Shown in pieces: positions 54,912 through 63,282 of a DNA stretch of 64,000 nucleotides. Each line of letters starts with the position of its first letter. Position 1 is the first letter of the stretch. The translations under genes and the position numbers were made by a program. The stretch is from positions 4,002,501 through 4,066,500 of the forward strand of contig NZ_CP108106.1 in NCBI RefSeq assembly GCF_041435195.1. Direction: 5' to 3'. This stretch comes from Streptomyces sp. NBC_00224 (GTDB lineage: Bacteria > Actinomycetota > Actinomycetes > Streptomycetales > Streptomycetaceae). Under the pieces are notes generated by a model. That model ran no database searches, was not told the DNA's origin, and saw nothing but the letters and a program-made list of their open reading frames with translations.

Positions 54912-54944
54912 CGAGGGCCCGTTCCTTATGGGGACGGGCCCTCG
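54912..54944 (+). terminator. hairpin terminator after the sigma factor gene
   Basis: An 11-bp stem (54912-54922 with 54934-54944), extended inward by a G-U and two G-C pairs, closed by a 5-nt loop. It starts 25 nt past the stop codon and a T-containing stretch follows. Confidence 0.85.
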
Positions 54945-55012
54945 GCGTTGTTGACGAAGAGTGCGACCTGGGTCACATTGAGCGCGGGGCAACCGGGGGT
55001 CTGGGGGGACTC

Positions 55013-56200
55013 ATGCCGTACGAGACCACGTCGTGCTCGACGCTCGAAGCGACCATGCGGGACCGGCTCGGGCGCGAGTGCCTGTATCTGCCGTCCTGCC
55101 GGCTCGCGCTGTACGTGGCGCTGCGCCACTGGTGCGCGCCCGGCGGCCGGGTCCTGATGTCGCCCGTCAACGACGACGTCATCTTCTTCGTGGTGCTCGC
55201 GGCCGGGCTGCGGCCCGTACAGGCGCCGCTGGACGCGCGCGACGGCTCGATCGACCTCTCGGCCGTGCCCGAGGAGACCTGGTCGGGCCTGTCGGCGGTC
55301 CTCACCACCAATCTGTACGGGAACCCGGACCCGGCACCCCAACTGCGCGCCACATGCGACCGGTTGGGCATCCCGCTCATCGAGGACGCGGCCCACGCCA
55401 TCGGGAGCGAGGTGGCGGGGCAGCCGGTCGGTACGTTCGGTGACGCGGCCGTCTTCTCCCTCTCCAAGCACACCGCCGCCAAGGCGGGCGGCTTCCTCGC
55501 CATCGCCGACCCCGGCCTTCGCGAGGCCCTGGTCAAGACCCGCGACGAACTCCTCGCCCCGCCCCGGCGCACGGCCGAACTCGTCTACTGGGCGCGGCCG
55601 TATGCGGAGGCGACGGTCCGCGGCCTGCGCCTCGCACCCGCCGCGTGGGCGGTACTGCGGATGCTCGGGCGCCAGGAGCGCGAGGACATCCGGATGCCGC
55701 TCAGACCCGGCGAGCTGAGCCGGGCCGTCGCCGCCGCGCCCTCCCTGAGCGACTTCCACTCCTGGGTACGGGTGGACATGCACGACTACCGCACCGGCGC
55801 GGGCAAGCTCAGACGCGCCCGGATCGAACGGAAGCTGGGCCGCCTCGACGCGGTCCTCGCCCTGCACCGGGCCGGGGCCGAGCGGCTGCTCGCCAGCGAG
55901 TGGGCGCGACCGGGGCCCGGTCCCGTACAGCCGCTGTTCCGGGTGCCGCTGCTCGTCGAGGACCGGGACGCGGCCAGGGCGGCGCTCGCCGAGGCGCGGG
56001 TGAACGTCGGCTACCTCTACGACCCGCCGCTCGACGACTACGCGGGCGCCGGCTTCACCGACCCGTCGCCCGCCCCCGAGGCCGGGCGCTGGTTCGCGCG
56101 GCACGCCCTGCCGGTCGACCCGCTGAAGGCCGAGCTGTCGCTGCGGGTCCTGGCGGAGTCGGGGGCCCGCCCCGCGAGAAGCGGGCCCGGCGGTGGCTGA
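55013..56200 (+). CDS. DegT/DnrJ/EryC1/StrS-type PLP aminotransferase-like protein
   Basis: 395 residues from the ATG at 55013, with GGGGGGA upstream; the frame runs open to 54884 but that part overlaps the terminator. Fold-type I PLP enzyme: LPSCRLALYVALRHW opening, IPLIEDAAHAIGSEV with the cofactor-ring aspartate D125, and FSLSKHTAAKAGGFLA with K152 as the predicted Schiff-base lysine. The family aminates keto-sugars, or dehydrates them, for surface polysaccharides or antibiotics. As first gene of the surface-polysaccharide cluster, it probably makes an amino sugar. Its stop overlaps the flippase start by 8 bp. Confidence 0.85.
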   Translation: MPYETTSCSTLEATMRDRLGRECLYLPSCRLALYVALRHWCAPGGRVLMSPVNDDVIFFVVLAAGLRPVQAPLDARDGSIDLSAVPEETWSGLSAVLTTNLYGNPDPAPQLRATCDRLGIPLIEDAAHAIGSEVAGQPVGTFGDAAVFSLSKHTAAKAGGFLAIADPGLREALVKTRDELLAPPRRTAELVYWARPYAEATVRGLRLAPAAWAVLRMLGRQEREDIRMPLRPGELSRAVAAAPSLSDFHSWVRVDMHDYRTGAGKLRRARIERKLGRLDAVLALHRAGAERLLASEWARPGPGPVQPLFRVPLLVEDRDAARAALAEARVNVGYLYDPPLDDYAGAGFTDPSPAPEAGRWFARHALPVDPLKAELSLRVLAESGARPARSGPGGG

Positions 56201-58430
56201 CACCACGTCCGACGCGCGCCGGGCCGTCGGCGGGGACGGGGGGCCGGGCGCGACGGGACCGGCGGCCGGGGATCCCCCGGGGCCCGAGGACAGCCCACCG
56301 ACGGCCGGTGACGGCGGCGGCGACTCGATGTTCCGCAACGCCTACGCCCTGATGCTCTCCACGGCCGTCTCCGCCGCCCTCGGCCTCGGCTTCTGGCTGG
56401 TCGCGGCCCGCTACTACAGCGAGGAGGCGGTCGGCCAGGGATCCGCCGCCATCGCCGCGATGCGGCTGCTCGCCTCGATCGCCGCCACCACCATGATCGG
56501 CGCGGTGGTGCGTTACATACCGCGCGCGGGCCGGGCGACCGGGCCCCTGGTGGTGCGGGCGTATGTGGCGAGCACCGTGGTGGTGGCCGTGGCGAGCGTC
56601 GGCTTCCTGTTCACACTGCCGCTGTGGGGCGCCTCCTACGAACCGCTCGGCGGGCTCTCGTCCGGGGTGGTCTTCGTGCTCGCCTCGGTCGCCTGGGCGG
56701 TGCTGACCTTGCAGGACGGGGTGCTCACCGGGCTGCGCAAGGCGGTCTGGGTGCCGGTCGGCAACGCGGTGTTCTCGCTCGGCAAACTGCTGCTCCTCGC
56801 CGGTTTCGCCGCCTTCACCCTGGGTGTCTTCCTCTCCTGGGCGGCGGCGATGGTCCTGTCGATCCTGCCGCTCGGGTGGCTGATCTTCCGCAGGCTGATC
56901 CCGGCCCAGGCGGCCGCCGACCGCGACCGTCCGGTGCCCCAGATGCGCGAGATCGGGCGCTTCCTGGCGGGCGACTCGGTCGGCGCGCTCTTCTCGCTCG
57001 CGATGATCAATCTGCTGCCGGTGATGGTCGCGGTCCGCTTCGACGCCGCGCAGAACGGGTTCTTCTATATCGCGTACACGGTCGGCGGGACCATGGAGTT
57101 CATGGCCATCAACATGGCCTCCTCGCTCACCGCGCACGCCTCGCACAGCCCGGACCGGCTCGCCGACGGCGTACGGGGGGCGCTGCGCAGGATGGCGCTG
57201 CTGCTGGTGCCGGTCGTCGCCTTCCTGATCGTCTTCGCCCCGCGGATCCTCGCCCCGTTCGGCGCGGACTACGCCGAGCACGGCACCCTCGTCCTGCGGC
57301 TGCTCGCCGCCGCCGCACTGCCCCGGGTCGCCGTCGAGCTCTACATCGGGGTGCTGCGTGTCCAGGGCCGCACCGGCGTCCTCGCCCTGCTCCAGGGCGC
57401 CATGTGCACCCTGGTCCTGGGCAGCGCGGCGGTCCTGCTCGGCACCACCGGCATCCAGGGCGCGGGCTGGGCGGTGCTGGTGTCGATGTGCGGCATGGCG
57501 CTCGTCTCGGCGCCAGGGCTGCGCGCCGCCCTGGCCGGACGCGCCACCGTGCGCACGCCGCGCGCATCCCGCAGGGGCGGCCCCGAGGAGTACGGCACGA
57601 GCTGGGCCCGCGACGCGGCGCTCGCCCGGACCGAGGAGGCCAAGGAGTACGGGACGCGCTGGACCACCCAGACCGCCTACCTCAGCGGCGGCCTGGAGAC
57701 CGGGACCCCGGCGCTCGGCATCCCCGTGTACGTCCCCGGCGGCGCGTCGGGGGCCGGAGCCGGGGGCGGCCGGGGCGGGGCGACCGCGACCACCCTGCAC
57801 CTGCGGACCGTACGGCCGGGCGAGCCGGAGCCCGACGACGAGTCGTTGCTCACCATCGTGCTGTGGCTGCTGCTCGGGCTCGCGGCGGGCCTGTTCTGGG
57901 TGCCGCTGTCGCGCGCCGAGGACGCCAGGAGCGCCGCCTCGGAGCACGTCGACGGCACCGGCCTCATCTCCGTGCTGCCGCCCGTCTCACTCACCGCCGG
58001 GGTGCTCCTGATCGTGGTGTGCAGCGCGGCCGTCTCGCTCTACCGGGCTCGGCCCGCCCTGCTCGCCGCCGGGCTCGGCGTGACGGTGGCCGCCCTGCAC
58101 ACCGCGCCGCTGATCCTCGGGGTGAAGCCGGACCGGCTGGCGGGACCGTGGCACTCCGCGCTGACGCGGATGCTGACGGAGGTGGGCGGGCTGGACTCGC
58201 CCGCCGGGGTCGAGCGCTGTCTGCCGATCGCCCTCCAGGTGCTCTGCCTGGCCCTGGTCGCGCTGACGCTGATGGGGGTGGGCGCGCACTGGCGGCTGAC
58301 GTCGGTGGTGGTGTGGGTGCTCGGCGTCGCCGGCTGGGCGGGGCAGGCGGCGTTCGCGTCGGCGGCGGTGCCGGTTTTTGTGGGGCTGTGTGTGGTGGCG
58401 GGGGTTGCGCTGCGGCGGCGGGTTGCCTGA
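56193..58430 (+). CDS. Wzx-like polysaccharide flippase with extended C-terminus
   Basis: 745 residues from the GTG at 56193. After a 45-residue Gly/Pro-rich start there are about twelve membrane segments (ALMLSTAVSAALGLGFWLVAA, LLASIAATTMIGAVVRYIP, GVFLSWAAAMVLSILPLGWL and others), as in the polysaccharide transporter (MATE/MOP) superfamily. Residues 450-560 are a hydrophilic, Gly-rich loop (EEYGTSWARDAALA, KEYGTRWTTQTAYLSGG) and then four or so extra helices. Usual Wzx proteins have 400-500 residues, so the last 250 are an addition. It should flip lipid-linked oligosaccharides across the membrane. It is coupled to the DegT-like gene. Confidence 0.85.
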   Translation: MADTTSDARRAVGGDGGPGATGPAAGDPPGPEDSPPTAGDGGGDSMFRNAYALMLSTAVSAALGLGFWLVAARYYSEEAVGQGSAAIAAMRLLASIAATTMIGAVVRYIPRAGRATGPLVVRAYVASTVVVAVASVGFLFTLPLWGASYEPLGGLSSGVVFVLASVAWAVLTLQDGVLTGLRKAVWVPVGNAVFSLGKLLLLAGFAAFTLGVFLSWAAAMVLSILPLGWLIFRRLIPAQAAADRDRPVPQMREIGRFLAGDSVGALFSLAMINLLPVMVAVRFDAAQNGFFYIAYTVGGTMEFMAINMASSLTAHASHSPDRLADGVRGALRRMALLLVPVVAFLIVFAPRILAPFGADYAEHGTLVLRLLAAAALPRVAVELYIGVLRVQGRTGVLALLQGAMCTLVLGSAAVLLGTTGIQGAGWAVLVSMCGMALVSAPGLRAALAGRATVRTPRASRRGGPEEYGTSWARDAALARTEEAKEYGTRWTTQTAYLSGGLETGTPALGIPVYVPGGASGAGAGGGRGGATATTLHLRTVRPGEPEPDDESLLTIVLWLLLGLAAGLFWVPLSRAEDARSAASEHVDGTGLISVLPPVSLTAGVLLIVVCSAAVSLYRARPALLAAGLGVTVAALHTAPLILGVKPDRLAGPWHSALTRMLTEVGGLDSPAGVERCLPIALQVLCLALVALTLMGVGAHWRLTSVVVWVLGVAGWAGQAAFASAAVPVFVGLCVVAGVALRRRVA

Positions 58431-58578
58431 CTTTGTCTGCGGACCGTGCGTGGCTGGTCGCGCAGTTCCCCGCGCCCCTTAAATGCGCCCCTTCGGGGCG
58501 CCCAGGGGATTGCCGCGCAGCGGCATCTCAGGGGCGCGGGGAACTGCGCGAGCAACCCACTACGACCCGCGGACAAAG
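58431..58578. repeat. compound palindromic element of the dispersed-repeat family
   Basis: Ends CTTTGTCTGCGG (58431-58442) and CCGCGGACAAAG (58567-58578) are inverted with one mismatch. Inside, a direct core (58456-58481) faces an inverted core (58528-58553), with smaller hairpins at 58485-58501 (7-bp stem) and 58511-58525 between them. It fills the space between the flippase stop and the next convergent gene, and could be a two-way terminator. Confidence 0.8.
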
Positions 58579-58606
58579 GCCGAGCCAACCAGGGGCGGGC
58601 CCGGGC

Positions 58607-58990
58607 CTACCGGCGTCGTGGGCGTTCCGCCGCCCCCCGCGTCGCAGCCGGTAGCGGTAGGCCCGGGAAGGCGGACGCCACCGTCGCGAACGCCGCGAGT
58701 GCCACCAGGAACGCGGTCGCCGAGAACGCCTCCACCAGGAACAGGCAGGTCGACACCAGCGCCCCCAGCGAGAGGCTGAGCGGTGCCGCGAGCGCCAGTG
58801 CCTCCAGGCGGGCGCCGGGGCGCAGCATGTCGGGCTGTGGGTAGAGCAGCGCGAAGCCGGGGCCGAAGGAGACGAACAGGAGCACCGGGATCCAGCGCGC
58901 CGGGGTGGCGTCCGGCAGCAGGGTCGCGGCCAGCGCCACCCAGCCGGAGAGCGCCAGGGCGACGCGGATGCGGTTCTGGGCGAGGGTCAC
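58607..58990 (-). CDS. small membrane protein, 127 aa
   Basis: Four hydrophobic stretches: ALALSGWVALAATLL, WIPVLLFVSFGPGFALLY, LEALALAAPLSLSLGALVST and ATAFLVALAAFATVASAFP. The C-terminus is short and basic (ERPRRR). I do not recognise the family with confidence. It starts at 58990, 16 nt after the stop of the 637-residue membrane protein, so the two are probably co-transcribed and may form a complex in the polysaccharide cluster. Confidence 0.65.
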   Translation of the reverse strand: MTLAQNRIRVALALSGWVALAATLLPDATPARWIPVLLFVSFGPGFALLYPQPDMLRPGARLEALALAAPLSLSLGALVSTCLFLVEAFSATAFLVALAAFATVASAFPGLPLPAATRGAAERPRRR

Positions 58991-59006
58991 GGCGGCTTGC
59001 CTCCGG

Positions 59007-60920
59007 TCAGCGGAGAGGAGTGGGCGGCTGGTATCGCAGGACCGTTCCGTACGGGTTGCGGTCGATCACCCGGAACAGCGGCGACGCCGAGAGCTTGGCC
59101 GTCAGCTCCTCGAACCCGCCGGCGGGCAGCAGCCCCTCGCCCGCGGTGTAGACGTCCTGGGTGCGGGTGAGCAGCACGAACGCGGGTCTGCCGTCCTTGG
59201 GCAGGCCCGGCGCCAGGAAACCGGCCGGGTCCTTGAGCATCCTGATGTTGTCGGGCAGCGCCTGCTCCACGAAGAACCAGTGCTCCAGCTGGTCGTAGCG
59301 GTGCAGCGCCATCGGGAAGGAGCCGGTGGCGGCGAGGATCAGCGAGTCGCGCGGGGCCTCGTCGATCACCCGGGTGACCAGCGCGGTCTCGGCGGGCGGG
59401 GTGTAGTACATCCGCTCCTTGCCGTAGTACGCGGGCAGGAACCCGGCGACGAGGGCGAGCAGCACGGCGGGCAGCGCCACCGCCGAGATCCGCCGCCGCG
59501 CCACCGGCCCGAGGCGGATACGGCCGGTTTCCTTGGCGGCGCCGGGCGCGGGCACCAGCGCGGCCGCGGCGAAGAACGCGGCGCCCGGCAGCCCGAACAG
59601 ATAGACCCGGAAGAGCATTTCGCCGCCGTAGTCGTTGATCGCGAACATCGGTACGGGCGCGATCGAGACGAGCAGCAGCGGCAGTGCGCTCTTGAGCAGC
59701 TTGCGGCGGGTCAGCACGGCGACGGCGGCGAGCGCGGCCACCACCAGGACCATCACGATGTCGGCCCGGCCCTGGAGCACGGGACCGGGTCCGGTGAGCT
59801 CGCCCGCGTACCCGGCCCGCGAGTTGTTGAGGAGGTTGCCCGCGGACTCCTTGAGCGAGTCGAGGGTTTCCACGAACAGCGGGCGGCCCATGGTGAGGTC
59901 CCAGACGAGCATGATCAGGCCGGTGACGACGAGCAGACCGGGGTTGCGGTAGCGGCGGGTGAGGTTGAGCGCGACCAGGGAGACGCAGAGCATCACCGGT
60001 GTGAGCTGGTGGGTGAAGTTGATGGCGGCGATCAGCGGGGCGAGGATCACCACGCACACCGCGCGCTGGCGGGCCGTCGTCGGCGGCGGCACGGAGGCGG
60101 CGGCCGGGTCGAGGTGTGCGCGCGAGCGCAGGTCCCCGGCGGAGCCCGGGCGCACGAAGTGGCGCAGGACCACCACGAGTACCGACAGGTGCAGGATCAG
60201 CGCCAGGCCCTGCGGCGAGAAGTAGTCCTGGCCCACCCAGTTGGCGACCTCGAAGATCCAGACGCCGGTCCACACCAGCCGCCAGTCCTCGGCGAAGGTG
60301 CGGTAGATCAGCACCAGGACGGGGATGAGGACCACGCCGTAGAAGAGCGCCGCCCAGTTCAGATACGACTGGGTGGTCTCCACGCCGAAGGCGCGCACCA
60401 GCGCCGAGTTGATGGTGAAGAAGCCGGGCCACTGGTCGTAGGCGGCCATGTTGCCCGACAGCGGGGTGCCCGGCCGCAGGTCCTGGTTGACCAGCAGGTG
60501 CGTGACGACGGCGTCGTGCTTGGAGGCCCACGGGTAGCGCACCGAGTCGTAGAGGATCGCGGTGGGCGCCTTGAGGGCGAAGAGCAGGGCGACGCTGTAG
60601 AGGCCGGGCCACCAGGGCGCGGTGCCTGCCCGGCGCAGACTGACCACGAACCCGGCGGTGAGCACCACGAGGGAGAGGAAGAAGGCGGCGGGCAGCCGGT
60701 CGAGCAGGCCCCAGTCGCCCATGTGCCGGTAGTCGATGTGCGGCAGCGCGTACAGCCACAGGGCGGTCGCGAGCACCAACGGCAGCCAGGTGAAGAGGAG
60801 TTGGGGCTGGATCAGGTCCGGTAGACCGCGCTTCGGGGCGCGCGCGACCTCCCCGTTTGCGCCGCTTTCCGGTGGCAGCTCGCTGCTTCCGGTCACCGGC
60901 GCGGGCACGCGTTGCTGCAC
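59007..60920 (-). CDS. multi-pass membrane protein of the surface-polysaccharide cluster, 637 aa
   Basis: About twelve membrane helices, among them PLVLATALWLYALPHI, FFLSLVVLTAGFVVSL, ILVLIYRTFAEDW-adjacent segments and ADIVMVLVVAALAAVAVLT. Long soluble parts carry polar motifs (DYRHMGDWGLLDRLPA, SKHDAVVTHLLVNQDL, NMAAYDQWPGFFTIN) of the kind found in lipid-linked glycosyltransferases (GT-C) or polymerases. The last 150 residues are a soluble domain. I chose the GTG at 60920 because GGGGGAG lies upstream; an ATG at 60959 is also in frame. It is probably a polymerase or GT-C transferase, but I cannot name a family. Confidence 0.7.
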   Translation of the reverse strand: MQQRVPAPVTGSSELPPESGANGEVARAPKRGLPDLIQPQLLFTWLPLVLATALWLYALPHIDYRHMGDWGLLDRLPAAFFLSLVVLTAGFVVSLRRAGTAPWWPGLYSVALLFALKAPTAILYDSVRYPWASKHDAVVTHLLVNQDLRPGTPLSGNMAAYDQWPGFFTINSALVRAFGVETTQSYLNWAALFYGVVLIPVLVLIYRTFAEDWRLVWTGVWIFEVANWVGQDYFSPQGLALILHLSVLVVVLRHFVRPGSAGDLRSRAHLDPAAASVPPPTTARQRAVCVVILAPLIAAINFTHQLTPVMLCVSLVALNLTRRYRNPGLLVVTGLIMLVWDLTMGRPLFVETLDSLKESAGNLLNNSRAGYAGELTGPGPVLQGRADIVMVLVVAALAAVAVLTRRKLLKSALPLLLVSIAPVPMFAINDYGGEMLFRVYLFGLPGAAFFAAAALVPAPGAAKETGRIRLGPVARRRISAVALPAVLLALVAGFLPAYYGKERMYYTPPAETALVTRVIDEAPRDSLILAATGSFPMALHRYDQLEHWFFVEQALPDNIRMLKDPAGFLAPGLPKDGRPAFVLLTRTQDVYTAGEGLLPAGGFEELTAKLSASPLFRVIDRNPYGTVLRYQPPTPLR

Positions 60921-61060
60921 AGTGCGACTCCCCCCACGAATGTGGTGCGCGGCCGTCACGCCGCCGTCCCCTGGCTGTCCCCTTCAGCGAAGTATAGGAA
61001 TCTGCTTCGCCTTTGTGATGCTGTCGTACGGTCCCGTCCCGGACGGCTCCGCAGGGCCGC

Positions 61061-61873
61061 TCACCCCGCGAAGACCGGCCCGCGCACGGCCGCCCTGGCC
61101 CGTCGGTAGAGCCGCCAGCCGACGGTCGCGGCCGAGTCCCGGTACGGCGCGACACGGGCCCCCGCGCCGCCCATCCACGCCTCGACGTCCGCGACGGTGT
61201 GGCCGCGGCGCACGATGAGGCGGGCGATGCGGTACGAGTCGTCGGCGTCCGAGCTCAGCGCGTGCCGCACCGCGACGGCGCTCTCGTACCCGGCGGCGCG
61301 GGCGGCCCGGCGCACGGCGCCGCTGTTGTAGCCGTGCGGATACGCGAGATGGGCCACCTCGTGGCCGAGCGCGTCCTCCAACGTGGCTTTGGAGTCGGCC
61401 AGTTCGCGCCGCAGGGCCTTCGCGGTGAGCGTGTCGAGCTGGGCGTGCGAGACCGTGTGGCCGCCGATCTCCATCCCGTACTGCTCCAGGAGTTCCACCT
61501 GGTCCAGGGCCATCATCGGCGCCGGGGGCAGCAGCGAACGGCCGCCCGGGGCGAGCGCACCGGTGGTGAGGTACGCGGTCGCGGGCAGCCCGCGCGAGGC
61601 GAGCGCGTCGGCGGTGGGCCCGGGCAGATCGGCGAACCCGTCGTCGAAGGTGAGCACGACGGGCCTCGGCGGCAGCACCGCCCGCCCCGCGAAGTGGCCG
61701 GCGAGGGCGCCGACGGTGACGGGGGTGCGGCCGCTGGCCACGATCGCGTCGAGATGTGCGGCGAACTGCCGTGGCGGGACGGTGAATTCGGCGATCCAGG
61801 CGGGCGGGTCGTCCATGACGGCGTGGTAGAGGAGGACGGGGACGGCGTCCCTGCCGCCCGAAGGCGCGGTCAT
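61061..61873 (-). CDS. polysaccharide deacetylase (NodB homology, carbohydrate esterase 4)
   Basis: 270 residues from the ATG at 61873, which overlaps the stop of the upstream glycosyltransferase gene by 4 bp. NodB motif 1: LTFDDGFADLP with D77 (base) and D78 (metal). Motif 2: GGHTVSHAQLD with H139 and H143 (metal). Motif 3: AYPHGYNSGAVR. The enzyme removes N-acetyl groups from a polysaccharide or glycan precursor. No signal peptide is visible, so it may act on a cytoplasmic or membrane-bound intermediate. The last 25 residues are basic (RLYRRARAAVRG). Confidence 0.92.
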   Translation of the reverse strand: MTAPSGGRDAVPVLLYHAVMDDPPAWIAEFTVPPRQFAAHLDAIVASGRTPVTVGALAGHFAGRAVLPPRPVVLTFDDGFADLPGPTADALASRGLPATAYLTTGALAPGGRSLLPPAPMMALDQVELLEQYGMEIGGHTVSHAQLDTLTAKALRRELADSKATLEDALGHEVAHLAYPHGYNSGAVRRAARAAGYESAVAVRHALSSDADDSYRIARLIVRRGHTVADVEAWMGGAGARVAPYRDSAATVGWRLYRRARAAVRGPVFAG

Positions 61874-63237
61874 CGCGTCGCCTCCCAGGGCCGCCGCAGT
61901 CCGCGCACCCGGTGCCGGGCCCGCAGATAGCCGATGGGGCCGTACAGCATGCCCCGGCGCTCCAGGCGGGACAGGCCGCGCGGCCACGGGTAGTCCTGGG
62001 CGCCGTGCCCGCCCGGCACCGACTGCTCGCCCGCGGCGCGGTGGGCGCTGATGGCGCGGGCGTGGGCGAGGCCGCGCGGCAGGCGGGCCAGCAGCGCGGG
62101 CAGCAGGGCGGGGCGGCGCACCAGGAGCGCGGTGAGGTACGCGGTGAGCCCGGCGCCGTAGCCGTACGCCTGGTTCTCCAGGTCCTGCCAGGTCTCGCGG
62201 TGATGGTGCCAGACCAGCGCCTCGGGCGTGTAGCCGAGCCGGTGCCCGGCGACGACGATGCGCGCGAACGCGTACAGGTCGTCGCCGCCCCTGGCCGGGG
62301 TCCCGGTGCCGGTCGCCGGGTCGAAGCCGCCGACGGCACGCAGGGCGGCGGCCCGGAAGGCCATGTTGGCGCCGGAGCCGAACCGGCCCGCGGTGAACGG
62401 GAACAGCGGCTCGTCGGCGGGCGGCCGGGCCGGGTCGAAGCAGCGCGGCGCGAAGCCCTTGGTGAACCCGCCGTGGCTCTCCAGGAGGATCTGCGCGGGC
62501 GTGCGCAGCCGGGCGGGCAGGATCAGCCCGGTCGTACAGCCGAGCCCCGGGTCGGCGGCGAAGGGCGCGGCGAGCGCGCTCAGCCAGCGCGGGTCGGCGA
62601 CCACGTCGTCGTCGGTGAACGCCAGAATCGTTCCCTCTGCCACGGCGACACCCCGGTTGTGCGCGGCGGCGAGACCCGGCACGGGCTCGCGGACATAGCG
62701 CACGCCGTGCGCCGCGTAGCTCCCCTCGACGAGCTCGCGGGTCTGGGCGGTCACCGGGTTGTTGTCGACGACCACGATCTCGTGGTCGGGGTGGTCCTGG
62801 CACAGCAGCGAGTCCAGCGCCCGGGCGAGCTGCCCGGCCCGCTCACGGGTGGCGACGACGACGCTCGCGCGCGGCAGCCGCACCGGCGACGCGACCCGCC
62901 CGTCCGGCGGCACATGGCCGGCGAGCTGCTTGCGGGCGGCCGCGGCCAGCACCTCGGCGGCGTCCTCGCCGGGCCCGACCCGGCCGATCACCGTGCCGAC
63001 CGGGCGGCCCCGAAGCCGGACCAGGACGTACACCTCGCCCTCCCCGACGGGCGGCCCGCCGGGCGCGGGGGCCAGCGAGAGCACCCCGCCGTCGAGCCCG
63101 TCGAGGTCCAGCTCCCCGACGCCGATGCCCCCCTGGACGCCCTGCTCCCGGACCAGCCCCTCGGCCTCCGGCAGCCGTGGTGCGCCCGCTCTGTGTGCGC
63201 GTGCCGCTCTGTGTGCGCGTGCTGTTCGACGTGACAT
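61870..63237 (-). CDS. family 2 glycosyltransferase
   Basis: 455 residues. The first 120 residues are not part of the transferase fold and have a beta-rich, Arg/Gly-rich character (VYVLVRLRGRPVGTVIGRVG). The GT-A domain starts RASVVVATRERAGQLARALD; the metal site is AFTDDDVVADPRWL; a loop FGSGANMAFRAAALRAVGGF and RGGDDLYAFARIVVAGHRL follow, ending in a helical segment rich in Arg. It is coupled to the deacetylase gene by a 4-bp overlap and lies 45 nt after the GNAT gene. The sugar donor is unknown. The start ATG at 63237 gives MSRRTARAHR. Confidence 0.9.
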   Translation of the reverse strand: MSRRTARAHRAARAHRAGAPRLPEAEGLVREQGVQGGIGVGELDLDGLDGGVLSLAPAPGGPPVGEGEVYVLVRLRGRPVGTVIGRVGPGEDAAEVLAAAARKQLAGHVPPDGRVASPVRLPRASVVVATRERAGQLARALDSLLCQDHPDHEIVVVDNNPVTAQTRELVEGSYAAHGVRYVREPVPGLAAAHNRGVAVAEGTILAFTDDDVVADPRWLSALAAPFAADPGLGCTTGLILPARLRTPAQILLESHGGFTKGFAPRCFDPARPPADEPLFPFTAGRFGSGANMAFRAAALRAVGGFDPATGTGTPARGGDDLYAFARIVVAGHRLGYTPEALVWHHHRETWQDLENQAYGYGAGLTAYLTALLVRRPALLPALLARLPRGLAHARAISAHRAAGEQSVPGGHGAQDYPWPRGLSRLERRGMLYGPIGYLRARHRVRGLRRPWEATR

Positions 63238-63282
63238 GCGACTCCCCCGTGATCTTCCGGGTGGTGCGGTGGTGCGGCGGGC

